Source: Sphingobacterium sp. PCS056 (GTDB taxonomy: Bacteria > Bacteroidota > Bacteroidia > Sphingobacteriales > Sphingobacteriaceae). From it: 64,000 bases of DNA. The notes below the pieces were generated by a model, which worked only from the letters and a program-made list of their open reading frames with translations, was not told where the DNA came from and did not search any database. Numbering within the stretch: position 1 is the first letter of the stretch; each line of letters opens with the position of its first letter. The position numbers and the translations under genes are program-made. Below, piece by piece: positions 19,187 through 34,949 of this stretch. The stretch covers positions 248,001 through 312,000 of the forward strand of contig NZ_CP096883.1 in the NCBI RefSeq assembly GCF_023273895.1, written 5' to 3'.

Positions 19187-19208
19187 ATATTGGGAACGTT
19201 CCCAATAT
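19187..19208. promoter_or_regulatory. LacI-family operator, distal copy
   Basis: This is a perfect 22-bp palindrome with the same GGGAACGTTCCC core as the proximal copy, extended by ATAT on both sides. It lies 41 bp after the stop of the LacI-type gene and upstream of the likely promoter, so the two operators flank the promoter. That layout is compatible with a DNA loop or with activator-type binding from upstream. Confidence 0.85.
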
Positions 19209-19248
19209 TTATCTAAGATAGAAAGCTAAAGAGTTAAATCCAAACTTT

Positions 19249-20265
19249 TTAGTGATTTTTTTTACTAGATTTTTGAAAAATTAATGAAGACTCAAGATAA
19301 GTGACTTCTTGGTTAGAGAAGATAATCGGTTTAGCAATCAATTGGCAAAGATATTCTGTCGCCATCTTACCCATTTCATAAGCTGGCTGTTTCACGACAC
19401 TTAATGCTGGTTCTAACAGATCCGCAATATCTAAACAAGAAAAACAGATCAATTTCAATTCTGAAGGAATACATATTCCTTCGTTTTTGGCCACACGCAT
19501 AGCCGAAATGGCCAAGCGTTCCACCGATGCAAATAGTCCATCAGGTTGCTGTATACGATACAGATTTTTGATGTCTTCCATATTACCATCAGACTCATTA
19601 ACGGTATCCAGAATCAAGTTTTTATCAAAAGGAATTTGATATTTTTCTAAGGCAGCTCGATATCCTGCCAGACGTACTTTTCCAATGGAAACATTTTGAT
19701 TAATCACTAAATAGGCTATACGTTTACAATCATTTTCGATTAAATGAGACGTCGCCGCAAAACTAGCTTCAAAATCATTACCTGTTACATAAGATGTATT
19801 GACATCATCGTAAGTTCTATCAAAAAACACAATGGGGATATTGTTATCTTTTAAAACTTGAAGATGACTATGATCATGACCTTCACCCGAAGCAGACATA
19901 ATGACCCCATCCACACGACCATTGATTAGCGATCTGATTATTAATGCTTCCTTATCTACCCGATGATCCGTCACATAAATTAAAGTATGATAATTTTTAG
20001 ATCGAGCTACCAGTTCAATACCTTTAATCGCTTGGCTAAAAAATTTATTACCAAATTCAGGAATAATGATCGCAATCGTATTGCTTTTATTAGCTCTTAG
20101 GTTGCTGGCATACATATTGGGTGAAAATCCCAATTCATCCGCCATTTTTAAAATACGTTCTTTTGTATTGGGGTTAATATCATTACCATCCCGAAAAGCT
20201 CGTGATACCGTTGACTTGGATAAACCTAAACGTTCTGCTAATTCTATAATCGTTATTTGTGACAT
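19249..20265 (-). CDS. LacI-family transcriptional regulator of the starch operon
   Basis: This 338-residue regulator has the LacI HTH at residues 3-25 (TIIELAERLGLSKSTVSRAF) and the hinge helix ELGFSPNMYASNLRANKSNT, followed by a periplasmic-binding-type effector domain (about 60-335: IAIIIPEFGNKFF, VDGVIMSASGEG, PIVFFDRTYDD). It most likely binds the two GGGAACGTTCCC palindromes downstream of its own gene and controls the starch genes in response to a maltose-type sugar. Bacteroides uses the membrane regulator SusR for this job; LacI-type control is known in Flavobacteriia. Whether it represses or activates is not visible. Confidence 0.92.
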   Translation of the reverse strand: MSQITIIELAERLGLSKSTVSRAFRDGNDINPNTKERILKMADELGFSPNMYASNLRANKSNTIAIIIPEFGNKFFSQAIKGIELVARSKNYHTLIYVTDHRVDKEALIIRSLINGRVDGVIMSASGEGHDHSHLQVLKDNNIPIVFFDRTYDDVNTSYVTGNDFEASFAATSHLIENDCKRIAYLVINQNVSIGKVRLAGYRAALEKYQIPFDKNLILDTVNESDGNMEDIKNLYRIQQPDGLFASVERLAISAMRVAKNEGICIPSELKLICFSCLDIADLLEPALSVVKQPAYEMGKMATEYLCQLIAKPIIFSNQEVTYLESSLIFQKSSKKNH

Positions 20266-20287
20266 CAGTGCTGAAATAAAAGCATTT

Positions 20288-20295
20288 CAAATATA
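20288..20295 (-). promoter_or_regulatory. -7 box of the LacI-type gene
   Basis: TATATTTG on the minus strand fits TAnnTTTG and lies 23-30 bp before the start codon. No matching TTTG element is present at the usual distance, so this is a partial promoter call. It would give the regulator its own transcript, separate from the operon. Confidence 0.5.
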
Positions 20296-20373
20296 TAATA
20301 AATTTAGGAGTTTAAGTTAGCATATATAAGAAGAATCGATATAATAACAATTAATCGAAAAAGTTTAGAGCAC

Positions 20374-20402
20374 AAAAAAGCCCCTGCTGCTTAGCAAGGG
20401 CT
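20374..20402 (-). terminator. Terminator of the rRNA operon
   Basis: On the minus strand AGCCCTTGCT pairs with AGCAGGGGCT over a 4-nt loop (10-bp stem, one G-U) and is followed by TTTTTTG. It lies about 14 nt past the 3' end of 5S rRNA. Confidence 0.93.
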
Positions 20403-20415
20403 TCTGTATAAAAAA

Positions 20416-20522
20416 AGGCACCGACCTACTCTCCCACCTGTTACGGCAATACCATCGGCTCTGGCGGGCTTGACTGCTCTGTTCGGAATGGGAAGAGGTA
20501 GACACCGCCGATATAGGCACCT
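20416..20522 (-). rRNA. rrf: 5S ribosomal RNA
   Basis: About 107 nt with the 5S core (CCCATTCCGAACAG and GGGAGAGTAGGTCGGTGCC on the minus strand). The terminal stem AGGTGCC pairs with GGTGCCT using two G-U pairs, which fixes the ends to within one or two bases. Last gene of the rRNA operon, followed by a strong terminator. Confidence 0.93.
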
Positions 20523-20636
20523 AAAATGTTTTTATTAGTCATAAGAATGAAATATACAATATCCCATCCAACATACTAATCTATAGACAATTGAAAGAAA
20601 AACTAAAAGAGGAAGACAACAGTGTCTGCGTTGCTT

Positions 20637-23522
<2,886 letters not shown>

Positions 23523-23748
23523 TCACCTCATAGCCCTTTTGCTACTATGGGTTGCTTTTTGATATATAACCATGGTGCTACGCATTAATCCGTTCGGCCT
23601 TGACCGAGGGTCTTCATAATACATCAGGCACACCACAGTATTGTCTCTACTGTTGTCTTCTCTTGTAATTTTTTTTCTTTCAATATGTCAAAGAACTCTT
23701 TGTTTCCGCTTTATCTGCCGTAAATATCTTATACGGCGCGGATACCTG

Positions 23749-23822
23749 TGGAGAATATCGGAGTCGAACCGATGACCCCCTGCGTGCAAGGCAGGTGCTC
23801 TAGCCAGCTGAGCTAATTCCCC
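23749..23822 (-). tRNA. tRNA-Ala (TGC)
   Basis: 74 nt in the 16S-23S spacer. Acceptor GGGGAAT pairs with ATTCTCC, the anticodon loop reads CTTGCAC (anticodon TGC) and the T loop is GGTTCGACTCC. No CCA is encoded. Second of the two spacer tRNAs. Confidence 0.96.
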
Positions 23823-23832
23823 GTGTTGTTAA

Positions 23833-23909
23833 TGGTAGTCCCGAGCAGATTTGAACTGCTGACCCCTACATTATCAGTGTAGTGCTCTAACCAACTGAGC
23901 TACGGGACT
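23833..23909 (-). tRNA. tRNA-Ile (GAT)
   Basis: 77 nt including an encoded CCA at 23833-23835. Acceptor AGTCCCG pairs with CGGGACT and the anticodon loop CTGATAA gives GAT. It lies about 130 nt after 16S and 10 nt before tRNA-Ala, the common spacer order. Confidence 0.96.
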
Positions 23910-24038
23910 AGCTTATCTTTCTATCTCTCTGGACCATCCAATCAGGGATGGGCACATTTCTTCAAATGTTTTTGTTTCTTATTTGTTTCTTATATAAATC
24001 ATGTGTGTACGTAACGAGCTTCAATCCTGAATGCTCTA

Positions 24039-25568
<1,530 letters not shown>

Positions 25569-25815
25569 TAAAATGAAGTGTAAGATCAAGACTATTTATA
25601 ATAAATAGAATTGTCTTGTATTTTATTTCTAATTCTAAAATTGAACAGGTTGATTTTTTTTAACTTTCGTTGTTTCTCAACACTACTCGTTACGTTACAT
25701 GATTATATTTTTAAAGAACTTTCTTCGCTCCCGCATCTCGCTTCGGCTCTATATGATGTCGGCATTGCGCCGGTATCGGTCTTGTTTTGTTTCCCCTTCG
25801 TTTCCGTTGGGACTG

Positions 25816-25846
25816 CAAAGGTAGAAATCTTTTTGGTATCTCCAAA
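25816..25846 (-). promoter_or_regulatory. rRNA operon promoter, proximal, consensus match
   Basis: On the minus strand TTTG (25843-25846) is followed after exactly 19 bp by TACCTTTG (25816-25823), a full match to the Bacteroidota consensus TTTG-N19-TAnnTTTG. Transcription would begin about 240 nt before 16S, giving a leader that contains AAGTTCTTTAAAAATA, similar to box-A-like leader sequences; the 16S-23S spacer contains a related AGTTCTTTGACATA. Confidence 0.88.
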
Positions 25847-25965
25847 ATAAATGTGAAAATTTATTTTTTTATTTTCCTTTCGTTTCTGCGTTTAAACTAA
25901 ATTAAACCCTTCTTTTTTCAGTGCTTCCCCTTTCGGATCAGCCGTTCCTCCCTTGCGGAGTGGTG

Positions 25966-25973
25966 CAAAGATA
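25966..25973 (-). promoter_or_regulatory. rRNA operon promoter, distal, -7 box
   Basis: TATCTTTG on the minus strand matches TAnnTTTG, 150 bp upstream of the proximal promoter. A -33 element is poor (TTAG at a 21-bp spacing). Tandem promoters are normal for rRNA operons, so this is a plausible second start. Confidence 0.6.
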
Positions 25974-25996
25974 GGAACTTTTATCCTTCACTTCCT

Positions 25997-26562
25997 AATG
26001 TTTTCTGTCTTATTTGTTCATATTATCTTTAACTTGCTGTAACATTGTGTGATTGATTTGCAAGCAGCGTTCCGATAGTGTGGCCTATCCGGGAATATCG
26101 GGAGGTTAATAGCTGATCGGAGATGTTTTTGGCAACTGTTCTTTGGGGCTTATTTGTTGTGCAAATTTTTTGATTTTACTGTATCTGCCTATTTGGTACT
26201 GCAAAAAAAAGACTGTGCCCGACAGAAATAATAAAGATATCGGACTTTTTTTCGAACTTTCCTGTGATCGGCGGAGTATAATCTTTTCAGGTTATCGGGC
26301 TGTTAAGCTGAAAAATGTTCCTATACGGCCTTGCTCCTACTTGTTCCTTTCAACGATATACCATCATGATTGGGAATAGCAGCAGAAGGAATCTACTCTT
26401 ATTAAACAGATGTCCATAGACAGGTTGAGCAAATACTGCTGATATTGGTCTTAGAGTGTTACGTCAAGAATCATTTTGCAACAAAAACCAACAATAAGAT
26501 CTGATACCACATAGATACCTACACACGGCAATAGAGCAGCAATTGATAACATCCTACATCAT
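25997..26562. other. Gene-free stretch between the rpoC terminator and the rRNA promoters
   Basis: About 570 bp without a credible gene. The only long plus-strand frame (26143-26379) has low-complexity composition and no recognisable protein. Short GATATCGG/AATATCGG-like words recur but do not form a convincing repeat. It may hold upstream activating sequence for the rRNA promoters; I see no clear element. Confidence 0.5.
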
Positions 26563-26597
26563 AAAAAAAGGGTTGCAGACAAAATCTGCAACCCTTT
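26561..26597 (-). terminator. Terminator after rpoC
   Basis: On the minus strand AAAGGGTTGCAGA pairs with TCTGCAACCCTTT (13-bp perfect stem, 5-nt loop) and runs into a T tract. It lies about 20 nt past the rpoC stop and ends the long ribosomal protein/RNA polymerase unit. Confidence 0.95.
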
Positions 26598-26617
26598 CAA
26601 GTATGATTAAAAAATTA

Positions 26618-29600
26618 TTAATCTTCTTCTTTCGAAGCTAATAATTGATCGTATTCTTCACGTGAACCTACGATAATGTTACCATATTGACGAAGACCTG
26701 TACCTGAAGGAATTAAGTGACCCACAATTACATTCTCTTTCAAACCTAATAAATTATCACGTTTACCTGCTATAGCTGCTTCGTTCAAGACTTTTGTAGT
26801 CTCTTGGAAAGATGCTGCAGAGATAAATGATTTCGTACCTAATGAAGCTCTAGTGATACCTTGTAATAAAGGACTTGAAGTCGCAGGAATTGCGTCACGG
26901 ACCTCTACTAATTTTAAATCACGACGTCTCAAGCTTGAGTTTTCTTCACGCAACTTACGTAAAGAAACAATTTGACCTGGACGTAAATCATTAGAATCAC
27001 CAGCCTCTACCACAACTTTTTTGTCGTAAAGCGAATCATTTTCTTCCATGAAGTCCCATTTGTTAACAGCCTCTTTCTCTAAGAAACGTGTATCTCCTGG
27101 ATCTTCAATATTCACTTTTTGCATCATTTGGTGAACAATTGTTTCAAAATGTTTATCATTGATTTTTACACCTTGAAGACGGTAAACCTCTTGAATACCA
27201 TTTACGATATAATGCTGTACTGCTGATGGACCTTTGATTGATAAGATATCTGCTGGAGAGATCGAACCATCTGATAAAGGCATACCAGCTTTAATAAAGT
27301 CATTGTCCTGTACTAAGATATGTTTCGAAAGTGGAACAAGGTACTTTTTAATTTGGCCATCGCGTGATTCGATAGAAATCTCACGGTTACCACGTTTAAC
27401 ACCACCTAAAGTTACAACACCATCAATTTCAGTTACTACAGCTGGATTAGAAGGGTTACGTGCTTCGAATAATTCCGTTACACGAGGTAGACCCCCCGTA
27501 ATATCGCGAGTTTTACCTGTAGAACGAGGAATCTTAACTAAGATACCACCTTCTTTTACAGTTACACCATCCGCTACAGAAACGTGAGCTCCTACTGGAA
27601 TGTTGTACGTACGAATTACTTCACCTTTTTTGTCTAAGATCTTGATCGCAGGGTTTTTCGTTTTATCACGAGTTTCAATGATTACTTTCTCTTTGTGACC
27701 AGTTTGCTCATCTGACTCTTCGCGGAAAGTTACACCTTCTACAATCGCATCAAACTCCACTTTACCAGCAAACTCCGAGATAATAACAGCATTATATGGA
27801 TCCCATGATACTAACTTATCACCTTTAGCAACCTTATTTCCTTCTTCAACGAACAATTGAGAACCGTAAGGGATATTTTGTTGGAATAATACTTTTCTAG
27901 TTTCATCCAAAATTTTGATCTCACCAGAACGACCCAATACTACTTGATGCGTACCATCTTCACCTTCTTGAGATACCGTACGTAAGTTTTCAAACTCAAC
28001 TGTACCGGCATATTTAGAAGAAATCTGGGACTCAGCAGCAATGTTAGAAGCCGTACCACCGACGTGGAACGTACGAAGTGTCAACTGTGTACCTGGCTCA
28101 CCAATTGATTGTGCTGCAATTACACCTACAGCTTCACCCAATTGAACACGTTTACCAGACGCCAAGTTACGACCGTAACAGCTAGCACATACACCACGTT
28201 TACATTCACATGTTAACACGGTACGAATCTCAACACCTTCAATACCTGAAGATTCAATGCGTTCAGCAATATCTTCTTCGATGTCTTGATTAGCCTCTAC
28301 TAACAACTCACCTGTTTCTGGATCATATACATTGTACAACGATACACGACCTAAAATACGATCGTATAATGGTTCTACAACATCATCATTATCTTTTAAT
28401 GCCGTTGTATAAATACCTCTTAAACCTCCACAGTCTTGATCAATAACGATCATATCTTGTGCAACGTCATGTAAACGACGAGTTAAGTAACCCGCATCCG
28501 CCGTTTTTAATGCCGTATCGGCAAGACCTTTACGTGCACCGTGGGTAGAGATAAAGTATTCTAATACTGAAAGACCTTCTTTAAAGTTTGATAAAATCGG
28601 GTTTTCAATAATTTCACCACCTGCTGAACCTGATTTTTGAGGTTTAGCCATCAAACCACGCATACCACACAACTGACGAATTTGCTCTTTCGAACCACGT
28701 GCACCAGAATCAAGCATCATATATACAGAGTTGAATCCTTGGTTGTCATTCGATAAGATATCCATTACGTGTGATGTCAACTTATTGTTGATACGTGTCC
28801 AAATATCGATGATTTGATTATAACGTTCGTTGTTGGTAATGAAACCCATGTTATAGTTATTCATTACTTCTTCAACTTCGTTTGTCGCTTGTTGAATTAA
28901 ATCAGCTTTAGCATCAGGAATGTTCAAATCTTGCAAGTTGAACGATAGACCACCTTTAAAAGCTGTCTGGAAACCTAATTCTTTCATATCATCCAAAAAC
29001 TGTGCAGCACGAGCCATACCCGTAGTTTTCACAATTTCTCCAATGATATTACGTAAAGATTTTTTCGTTAATAATTCGTTGATAAATCCCACTTCATGAG
29101 GAACAACTTGGTTGAATATAACACGACCAACTGTTGTATCTAATAAAGTATCAACGATACTACCATCTTTAGTTCTGATTTTAGTTTTTACCTTAATAAA
29201 AGCATGCAAATCAATTTTCTTCTCATTCAAAGCAATAATAACCTCTTCTGCAGAATAGAAAATCATATCTTCACCATGAACGATTTGTTCTGGAGTACTT
29301 TTTCGGCCTTTTGTGATATAATAAAGACCCAAAACCATATCCTGAGAAGGTACTGTTACAGGAGAACCATTTGCAGGGTTTAAAATATTGTGCGCTGCCA
29401 ACATTAAAACTTGAGCTTCCAAAACTGCAGCATTACCTAAAGGTAAGTGGACTGCCATCTGGTCACCATCAAAATCGGCGTTAAACGCGGTACACACTAA
29501 TGGGTGTAATTGAATAGCTTTACCCTCTACTAAAGTAGGTTGGAAAGCCTGAATACCCAATCTGTGTAACGTAGGTGCACGGTTTAATAATACCGGATGA

Positions 29601-30895
29601 CCTTTCAACACGTTTTCTAATATATCCCAAACAACTGGATCTTTACGATCTACAATTTTCTTAGCTGATTTTACAGTTTTCACGATACCACGCTCGATCA
29701 TCTTACGAATGATAAACGGTTTGTAAAGTTCTGCTGCCATATCCTTAGGTAAACCACACTCATGTAATTTCAAGTGAGGTCCAACGACGATTACCGAACG
29801 AGCCGAATAATCCACACGCTTACCTAATAAGTTTTGACGGAAACGACCTTGTTTACCTTTTAAGATATCAGATAATGATTTCAACGCACGGTTACCTTCA
29901 GTTTTCACTGCGTTAACTTTACGTGAGTTATCGAATAATGAATCGACAGCCTCTTGTAACATACGTTTTTCATTACGTAAAATTACTTCTGGAGCTTTAA
30001 TTTCAATTAAACGTTTCAAACGGTTATTACGAATAATAACACGACGATATAAATCATTTAAATCTGAAGTCGCAAAACGACCACCATCTAAAGGAACTAA
30101 TGGACGTAATTCTGGTGGAATAATAGGAACGATTTTTACGATCATCCATTCAGGACGATTTTCAATACGATCTCTTGAACCACGGAATGCCTCTACAACA
30201 TGAAGACGTTTTAAAGCCTCATTTTTACGTTGCTGAGAAGTTTCGTTAGCCGCTTGGTGACGTAAATCATAAGATAATTTATCTAAATCAATACGTTTCA
30301 ATAATTCTTCTAATGCCTCAGCCCCCATTTTAGCAACGAACTTTTGAGGATCATTGTCATCTAAATATTGGTTTTCTTTAGGCAATGTATCTAAAATATC
30401 TAAATATTCCTCTTCAGTCAAGAAGTCCATATAGTTGATACCATCATCCTCTTTAATACCAGCTTGAATAACTACATATCTTTCGTAGTAGATAATCATG
30501 TCCAGTTTTTTAGTAGGAAGACCTAATAAATAACCAATTTTATTTGGAAGAGAGCGGAAATACCAGATGTGTGCAACAGGAACCACTAATGAAATGTGTC
30601 CCATACGCTCACGACGTACTTTTTTCTCCGTAACTTCAACACCACAACGGTCACATACAATACCTTTATAACGGATACGTTTGTATTTACCACAGTGACA
30701 TTCATAATCCTTTACAGGACCAAAGATACGCTCACAGAATAAACCATCACGTTCTGGTTTGTAGGTACGATAGTTAATCGTTTCCGGTTTTACAACTTCA
30801 CCACTTGAACGCTCTAAGATTGTTTCTGGAGACGCCAAGCTTACAGTAATTGATGTAAAGTTGCTTTTAATTTTATTATCTTTTTTGTAAGACAT
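26618..30895 (-). CDS. rpoC: RNA polymerase beta' subunit
   Basis: This 1,425-residue catalytic subunit has the N-terminal zinc ribbon [20 protein letters not shown] (near residue 66), the Mg-binding active-site motif [12 protein letters not shown] (near residue 470) and the second zinc site [13 protein letters not shown]. The trigger loop region lies around [19 protein letters not shown]. Length is normal for Bacteroidota. It lies 75 nt after rpoB, with a strong inverted repeat in the gap, and is followed by a strong terminator. Confidence 0.99.
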   Translation of the reverse strand: MSYKKDNKIKSNFTSITVSLASPETILERSSGEVVKPETINYRTYKPERDGLFCERIFGPVKDYECHCGKYKRIRYKGIVCDRCGVEVTEKKVRRERMGHISLVVPVAHIWYFRSLPNKIGYLLGLPTKKLDMIIYYERYVVIQAGIKEDDGINYMDFLTEEEYLDILDTLPKENQYLDDNDPQKFVAKMGAEALEELLKRIDLDKLSYDLRHQAANETSQQRKNEALKRLHVVEAFRGSRDRIENRPEWMIVKIVPIIPPELRPLVPLDGGRFATSDLNDLYRRVIIRNNRLKRLIEIKAPEVILRNEKRMLQEAVDSLFDNSRKVNAVKTEGNRALKSLSDILKGKQGRFRQNLLGKRVDYSARSVIVVGPHLKLHECGLPKDMAAELYKPFIIRKMIERGIVKTVKSAKKIVDRKDPVVWDILENVLKGHPVLLNRAPTLHRLGIQAFQPTLVEGKAIQLHPLVCTAFNADFDGDQMAVHLPLGNAAVLEAQVLMLAAHNILNPANGSPVTVPSQDMVLGLYYITKGRKSTPEQIVHGEDMIFYSAEEVIIALNEKKIDLHAFIKVKTKIRTKDGSIVDTLLDTTVGRVIFNQVVPHEVGFINELLTKKSLRNIIGEIVKTTGMARAAQFLDDMKELGFQTAFKGGLSFNLQDLNIPDAKADLIQQATNEVEEVMNNYNMGFITNNERYNQIIDIWTRINNKLTSHVMDILSNDNQGFNSVYMMLDSGARGSKEQIRQLCGMRGLMAKPQKSGSAGGEIIENPILSNFKEGLSVLEYFISTHGARKGLADTALKTADAGYLTRRLHDVAQDMIVIDQDCGGLRGIYTTALKDNDDVVEPLYDRILGRVSLYNVYDPETGELLVEANQDIEEDIAERIESSGIEGVEIRTVLTCECKRGVCASCYGRNLASGKRVQLGEAVGVIAAQSIGEPGTQLTLRTFHVGGTASNIAAESQISSKYAGTVEFENLRTVSQEGEDGTHQVVLGRSGEIKILDETRKVLFQQNIPYGSQLFVEEGNKVAKGDKLVSWDPYNAVIISEFAGKVEFDAIVEGVTFREESDEQTGHKEKVIIETRDKTKNPAIKILDKKGEVIRTYNIPVGAHVSVADGVTVKEGGILVKIPRSTGKTRDITGGLPRVTELFEARNPSNPAVVTEIDGVVTLGGVKRGNREISIESRDGQIKKYLVPLSKHILVQDNDFIKAGMPLSDGSISPADILSIKGPSAVQHYIVNGIQEVYRLQGVKINDKHFETIVHQMMQKVNIEDPGDTRFLEKEAVNKWDFMEENDSLYDKKVVVEAGDSNDLRPGQIVSLRKLREENSSLRRRDLKLVEVRDAIPATSSPLLQGITRASLGTKSFISAASFQETTKVLNEAAIAGKRDNLLGLKENVIVGHLIPSGTGLRQYGNIIVGSREEYDQLLASKEED

Positions 30896-30921
30896 ACTTA
30901 TTCAAAAGTTAAAGCTTTATG

Positions 30922-30957
30922 AAAAAGTTTTAGTGATCATAGCGATCACTAAAACTT
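30922..30957 (-). promoter_or_regulatory. Terminator-like hairpin between rpoB and rpoC
   Basis: A perfect 14-bp stem (AAGTTTTAGTGATC / GATCACTAAAACTT, 5-nt loop) is followed on the minus strand by TTTC. It fills most of the 75-bp gap between two genes whose products are needed in equal amounts. It may be a partial terminator, an RNase III processing site or an mRNA stabiliser. Confidence 0.7.
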
Positions 30958-30970
30958 CCTTTTTGCTTAA

Positions 30971-33900
30971 TTAATCCAATGTGATATCTAAACCTAAACC
31001 ACGTAACTCATGTACCAATACGTTAAACGATTCTGGTACCGATGGAGTTGGTAAATTGTTTCCTTTTACGATAGCCTCGTAAGTTTTCGCACGACCAACA
31101 ACATCATCCGATTTCACAGTCAAGATTTCTTGTAGGATATTAGATGCACCGAATGCCTCTAATGCCCAAACCTCCATCTCACCAAAACGCTGACCACCGA
31201 ACTGAGCTTTACCACCCAATGGTTGTTGTGTAATCAATGAGTATGGTCCGATAGAACGAGCGTGCATCTTATCATCAACCATGTGACCTAATTTCAACAT
31301 ATAGATCACACCAACTGTAGTTGGTTGGTCAAAACGCTCACCTGTTAAACCGTTGTAAAGGTAAGTTCTACCTGAAGCAGGTAAACCAGCTTTAGCAACC
31401 CAGTCCTCTACCTCTTCTTTTTCGGCACCATCGAAAATAGGAGTTGCAAATTTAACACCTAATTTTTGACCAGCCCAACCTAAAACAGTTTCGTAAATCT
31501 GTCCTAAGTTCATACGAGAAGGTACACCCAGTGGGTTTAACACGATATCTACTGGTGTTCCATCATCTAAGAAAGGCATATCTTCATCACGTACAATACG
31601 TGCAACAATACCTTTATTACCGTGACGACCTGCCATCTTATCCCCTACTTTCAATTTACGTTTTTTAGCAACGTAAACTTTAGCCATTTGAACAATACCT
31701 GATGGTAACTCATCACCGACAGAAACTGCGAATTTATCACGTTTGAAAGCACCTAACTCTTCATTTAACTTGATGTTATAGAAGTGTAAAGAAGCTTTAA
31801 TCATTTCATTCTTATCTTCGTCAGTTGTCCAACCTGTAGGGTTGATATTATTATAGTCTAATTCTGCTAAGATTTTTTGAGTAAACTTAGCCCCTTTAGC
31901 TACTAACAATTCTTTATAAACATTATAGATCCCTTGAGCAGTTTTACCATTCACAATTGTAAATAATTTCTCTACCAAACGTTCTTTCAAAATCTTAACA
32001 GCTCTTTCATGTGCTGTTTCCAATTTCTCTAATGTTTTACGCTCAACTTCTTTAGACATTTTCTTAGCGCGTGCAAATAACTTCGTATCAATTACAACAC
32101 CTTTCAATGAAGGAGAAGCTTTTAATGAAGCATCTTTAACGTCACCAGCTTTGTCACCAAAGATTGCACGTAATAATTTCTCTTCTGGAGAAGGATCTGA
32201 CTCACCTTTAGGAGTGATTTTTCCGATCAAGATATCACCACCATTAACTTCAGCACCAATACGGATAATACCGTTTTCATCTAAGTCTTTGGTCGCTTCT
32301 TCCGAAACGTTAGGAATATCTGCCGTTAATTCTTCTTCACCACGTTTTGTATCACGAACTTCCAATTCAAACTCTTCAATATGAAGAGAAGTAAACCAGT
32401 CTTCTTTTGCTACACGCTCAGAAATAACGATCGCATCCTCAAAGTTATATCCTTGCCAAGGCATGAATGCAACTTTTAAGTTACGACCTAATGCTAATTC
32501 ACCATTTTCAGTTGCATAACCTTCACATAATACCTGACCCTTAGTCACACGTTGACCTTTACCTACAATAGGTTTTAAGTTCATACACGTATTCTGATTG
32601 GTTTTCTTGAATTTGATCAATCTATATGTTTTGACATCATCATCAAATGACACTAAACGGTCATCATCAGTGCGGTCATAACGAATTTTAATTTCATCTG
32701 CATCTACATACTCAACCACACCATTACCCTCTGCATTAATTAATGTACGGGAATCTTTCGCAACACGTGCTTCTAGACCAGTACCAACGATAGGAGCTTG
32801 TGGACGCAAAATTGGAACAGCTTGACGCTGCATGTTTGATCCCATCAATGCACGGTTGGCATCATCATGTTCCAAGAAAGGAATCAATGAGGCCGCAATA
32901 GATGTAATCTGGTTCGGAGCAACGTCCATATAATCCAAACGTGTAGGTTCGATTACCGGGAAGTCACCAAAATATCTTGCTTTTACTTTAGCATCGATAA
33001 AATTACCATTATCATCATACTGCGCATTGGCTTGACCGATTGTTTTCTCATCTTCGTCCTCAGCAGATAAATAATGAACAGGCTCTTCTACCACAACACG
33101 ACCATCTTCAACACGACGGTAAGGAGTTTCGATAAAACCTAAATTATTAATCTTAGCGTGAACTGCTAATGAAGAAATCAAACCAATATTTGGTCCCTCA
33201 GGAGTCTCGATTGTACACAAACGACCGTAGTGCGTATAGTGAACGTCACGAACCTCGAAACCTGCACGCTCACGAGAAAGACCACCTGGACCTAAAGCTG
33301 AAAGACGACGCTTGTGCGTGATCTCCGCAAGAGGGTTGGTTTGATCCATGAACTGTGATAACTGGTTAGTACCAAAGAAAGAATTAATCACAGACGATAA
33401 CGTACGTGCATTAATTAAGTCAGTAGGTGTGAAAACCTCATTATCACGAATATTCATACGCTCACGAATGGTACGAGCCATACGAGAAAGACCTACTCCA
33501 AACTGTGCGTACAACTGCTCACCTACTGTACGTACACGACGGTTAGATAAGTGGTCAATATCATCCACCTCAGCTTTAGAGTTGATTAAGTTAATCAAAT
33601 ACTTCACGATTGCGATGATATCCTCACGAGTCAGTACCTTCGTTTCATCAGGAGTATTTAATTTCAATTTACGGTTAATGCGGTAGCGACCTACATCACC
33701 CAAATCATAACGTTTGTCCGAGAAGAATAAACGATCGATGATACCACGAGCAGTTTCCTCATCAGGTGGTTCAGCGTTACGCAATTGACGGTAGATATGC
33801 TCTACTGCCTCTTTCTCAGAGTTAGACGTATCTTTTTGTAATGTGTTATATATAATTGAATAGTCAGCATTGTTTGAAGCATCTTCTTTTGCTAAAATAA

Positions 33901-34780
33901 TTGATTTTACTCCAGCATCGATGATCAAATCAATGTGATCTTCTTCTAAAACAGTCTCACGTTCAAGGATAATTTCATTACGATCGATTGATACCACTTC
34001 ACCAGTATCCTCATCAACGAAATCTTCAATCCATTTTTTCAATACCCTTGCCGCCAAACGACGACCCACGTATTTTTTTAGACCAGACTTACTTACTTTA
34101 ATTTCATCGGCAAGATCAAATAATTCTAAGATATCCTTATCAGAATCATAACCGATAGCACGTAATAAAGTAGTAACTGGGAATTTTTTCTTACGGTCGA
34201 TATAAGCATACATGACGTTGTTTACATCAGTTGCAAATTCAATCCAAGATCCTTTAAAAGGAATTACCCTTGCAGAATAAAGTTTAGTACCATTTGTGTG
34301 TCTACTTTGACCAAAGAAAACGCCAGGTGAACGGTGTAATTGAGATACGATTACGCGCTCCGCACCATTGATCACGAAAGTACCTTTCGGTGTCATATAT
34401 GGGATAGTTCCCAAATATACGTCCTGCACAATAGTCTCGAAATCTTCGTGTTCTTCATCATTACATGATAACTTTAACTTTGCCTTTAAAGGAACGCTAT
34501 AAGTTAACCCACGTTCGATACATTCTTGTATATCATAGCGAGGAGGATCAATGAAATAATCCAAAAACTCGAGAACAAAAATGTTTCTAGAATCAGAAAT
34601 AGGGAAGTTTTCCGAGAATACCTTGAACAGCCCTTCCTGATGGCGGTTGTCAGAAGTAGTTTCTAGTTGAAAAAACTCCTTGAAAGATTGCAATTGCACA
34701 TCTAAGAAATCTGGATATTCCAGAACTTTCCTGCTTGTCGCAAAATTTACTCTTTCTTGTTGAATATTATTGTTTGCCAA
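30971..34780 (-). CDS. rpoB: RNA polymerase beta subunit
   Basis: This 1,269-residue subunit shows the rifampicin region ([40 protein letters not shown]), GRHGNKG near the C-terminus and the closing [18 protein letters not shown]. The start is a TTG at 34778-34780 that gives the conserved MANNN N-terminus; no ATG is in frame close upstream, and the next internal Met would remove conserved sequence. A TTG start on such a highly expressed gene is uncommon. It follows rplL by 169 nt, with a hairpin in the gap. Confidence 0.99.
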   Translation of the reverse strand: MANNNIQQERVNFATSRKVLEYPDFLDVQLQSFKEFFQLETTSDNRHQEGLFKVFSENFPISDSRNIFVLEFLDYFIDPPRYDIQECIERGLTYSVPLKAKLKLSCNDEEHEDFETIVQDVYLGTIPYMTPKGTFVINGAERVIVSQLHRSPGVFFGQSRHTNGTKLYSARVIPFKGSWIEFATDVNNVMYAYIDRKKKFPVTTLLRAIGYDSDKDILELFDLADEIKVSKSGLKKYVGRRLAARVLKKWIEDFVDEDTGEVVSIDRNEIILERETVLEEDHIDLIIDAGVKSIILAKEDASNNADYSIIYNTLQKDTSNSEKEAVEHIYRQLRNAEPPDEETARGIIDRLFFSDKRYDLGDVGRYRINRKLKLNTPDETKVLTREDIIAIVKYLINLINSKAEVDDIDHLSNRRVRTVGEQLYAQFGVGLSRMARTIRERMNIRDNEVFTPTDLINARTLSSVINSFFGTNQLSQFMDQTNPLAEITHKRRLSALGPGGLSRERAGFEVRDVHYTHYGRLCTIETPEGPNIGLISSLAVHAKINNLGFIETPYRRVEDGRVVVEEPVHYLSAEDEDEKTIGQANAQYDDNGNFIDAKVKARYFGDFPVIEPTRLDYMDVAPNQITSIAASLIPFLEHDDANRALMGSNMQRQAVPILRPQAPIVGTGLEARVAKDSRTLINAEGNGVVEYVDADEIKIRYDRTDDDRLVSFDDDVKTYRLIKFKKTNQNTCMNLKPIVGKGQRVTKGQVLCEGYATENGELALGRNLKVAFMPWQGYNFEDAIVISERVAKEDWFTSLHIEEFELEVRDTKRGEEELTADIPNVSEEATKDLDENGIIRIGAEVNGGDILIGKITPKGESDPSPEEKLLRAIFGDKAGDVKDASLKASPSLKGVVIDTKLFARAKKMSKEVERKTLEKLETAHERAVKILKERLVEKLFTIVNGKTAQGIYNVYKELLVAKGAKFTQKILAELDYNNINPTGWTTDEDKNEMIKASLHFYNIKLNEELGAFKRDKFAVSVGDELPSGIVQMAKVYVAKKRKLKVGDKMAGRHGNKGIVARIVRDEDMPFLDDGTPVDIVLNPLGVPSRMNLGQIYETVLGWAGQKLGVKFATPIFDGAEKEEVEDWVAKAGLPASGRTYLYNGLTGERFDQPTTVGVIYMLKLGHMVDDKMHARSIGPYSLITQQPLGGKAQFGGQRFGEMEVWALEAFGASNILQEILTVKSDDVVGRAKTYEAIVKGNNLPTPSVPESFNVLVHELRGLGLDITLD

Positions 34781-34893
34781 GGGGATATGAATTTTAGTTT
34801 TAAAAAAACTGAGCTTAACTATGCTGTTATTACTACATTTGGACTATGTTCAGCACACACATAGACTAGTAGTGAAATATCATAAATAGGAAT

Positions 34894-34921
34894 AGACTCT
34901 AACGAAAATACGTCAGAGTCT
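34894..34921 (-). promoter_or_regulatory. Hairpin between rplL and rpoB
   Basis: AGACTCTGACG pairs with CGTTAGAGTCT (11 bp with one G-U) over a 6-nt loop on the minus strand, with no T run after it. Position and form fit a processing or attenuation site of the kind found between rplL and rpoB in other bacteria, where ribosomal proteins must outnumber polymerase. Function is inferred. Confidence 0.6.
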
Positions 34922-34949
34922 AAACCTTTTGAGGGCTTGTTATGTAAGA

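Noticed and set aside
26143..26379. 78-codon plus-strand frame upstream of the rRNA promoters
   Set aside because: Odd composition, no start signal, no recognisable family; treated as intergenic.
27234..27587. 117-codon frame opposite rpoC, and similar frames opposite rpoB, rplA and susC
   Set aside because: Antisense shadows of strongly conserved genes; no independent coding signs.
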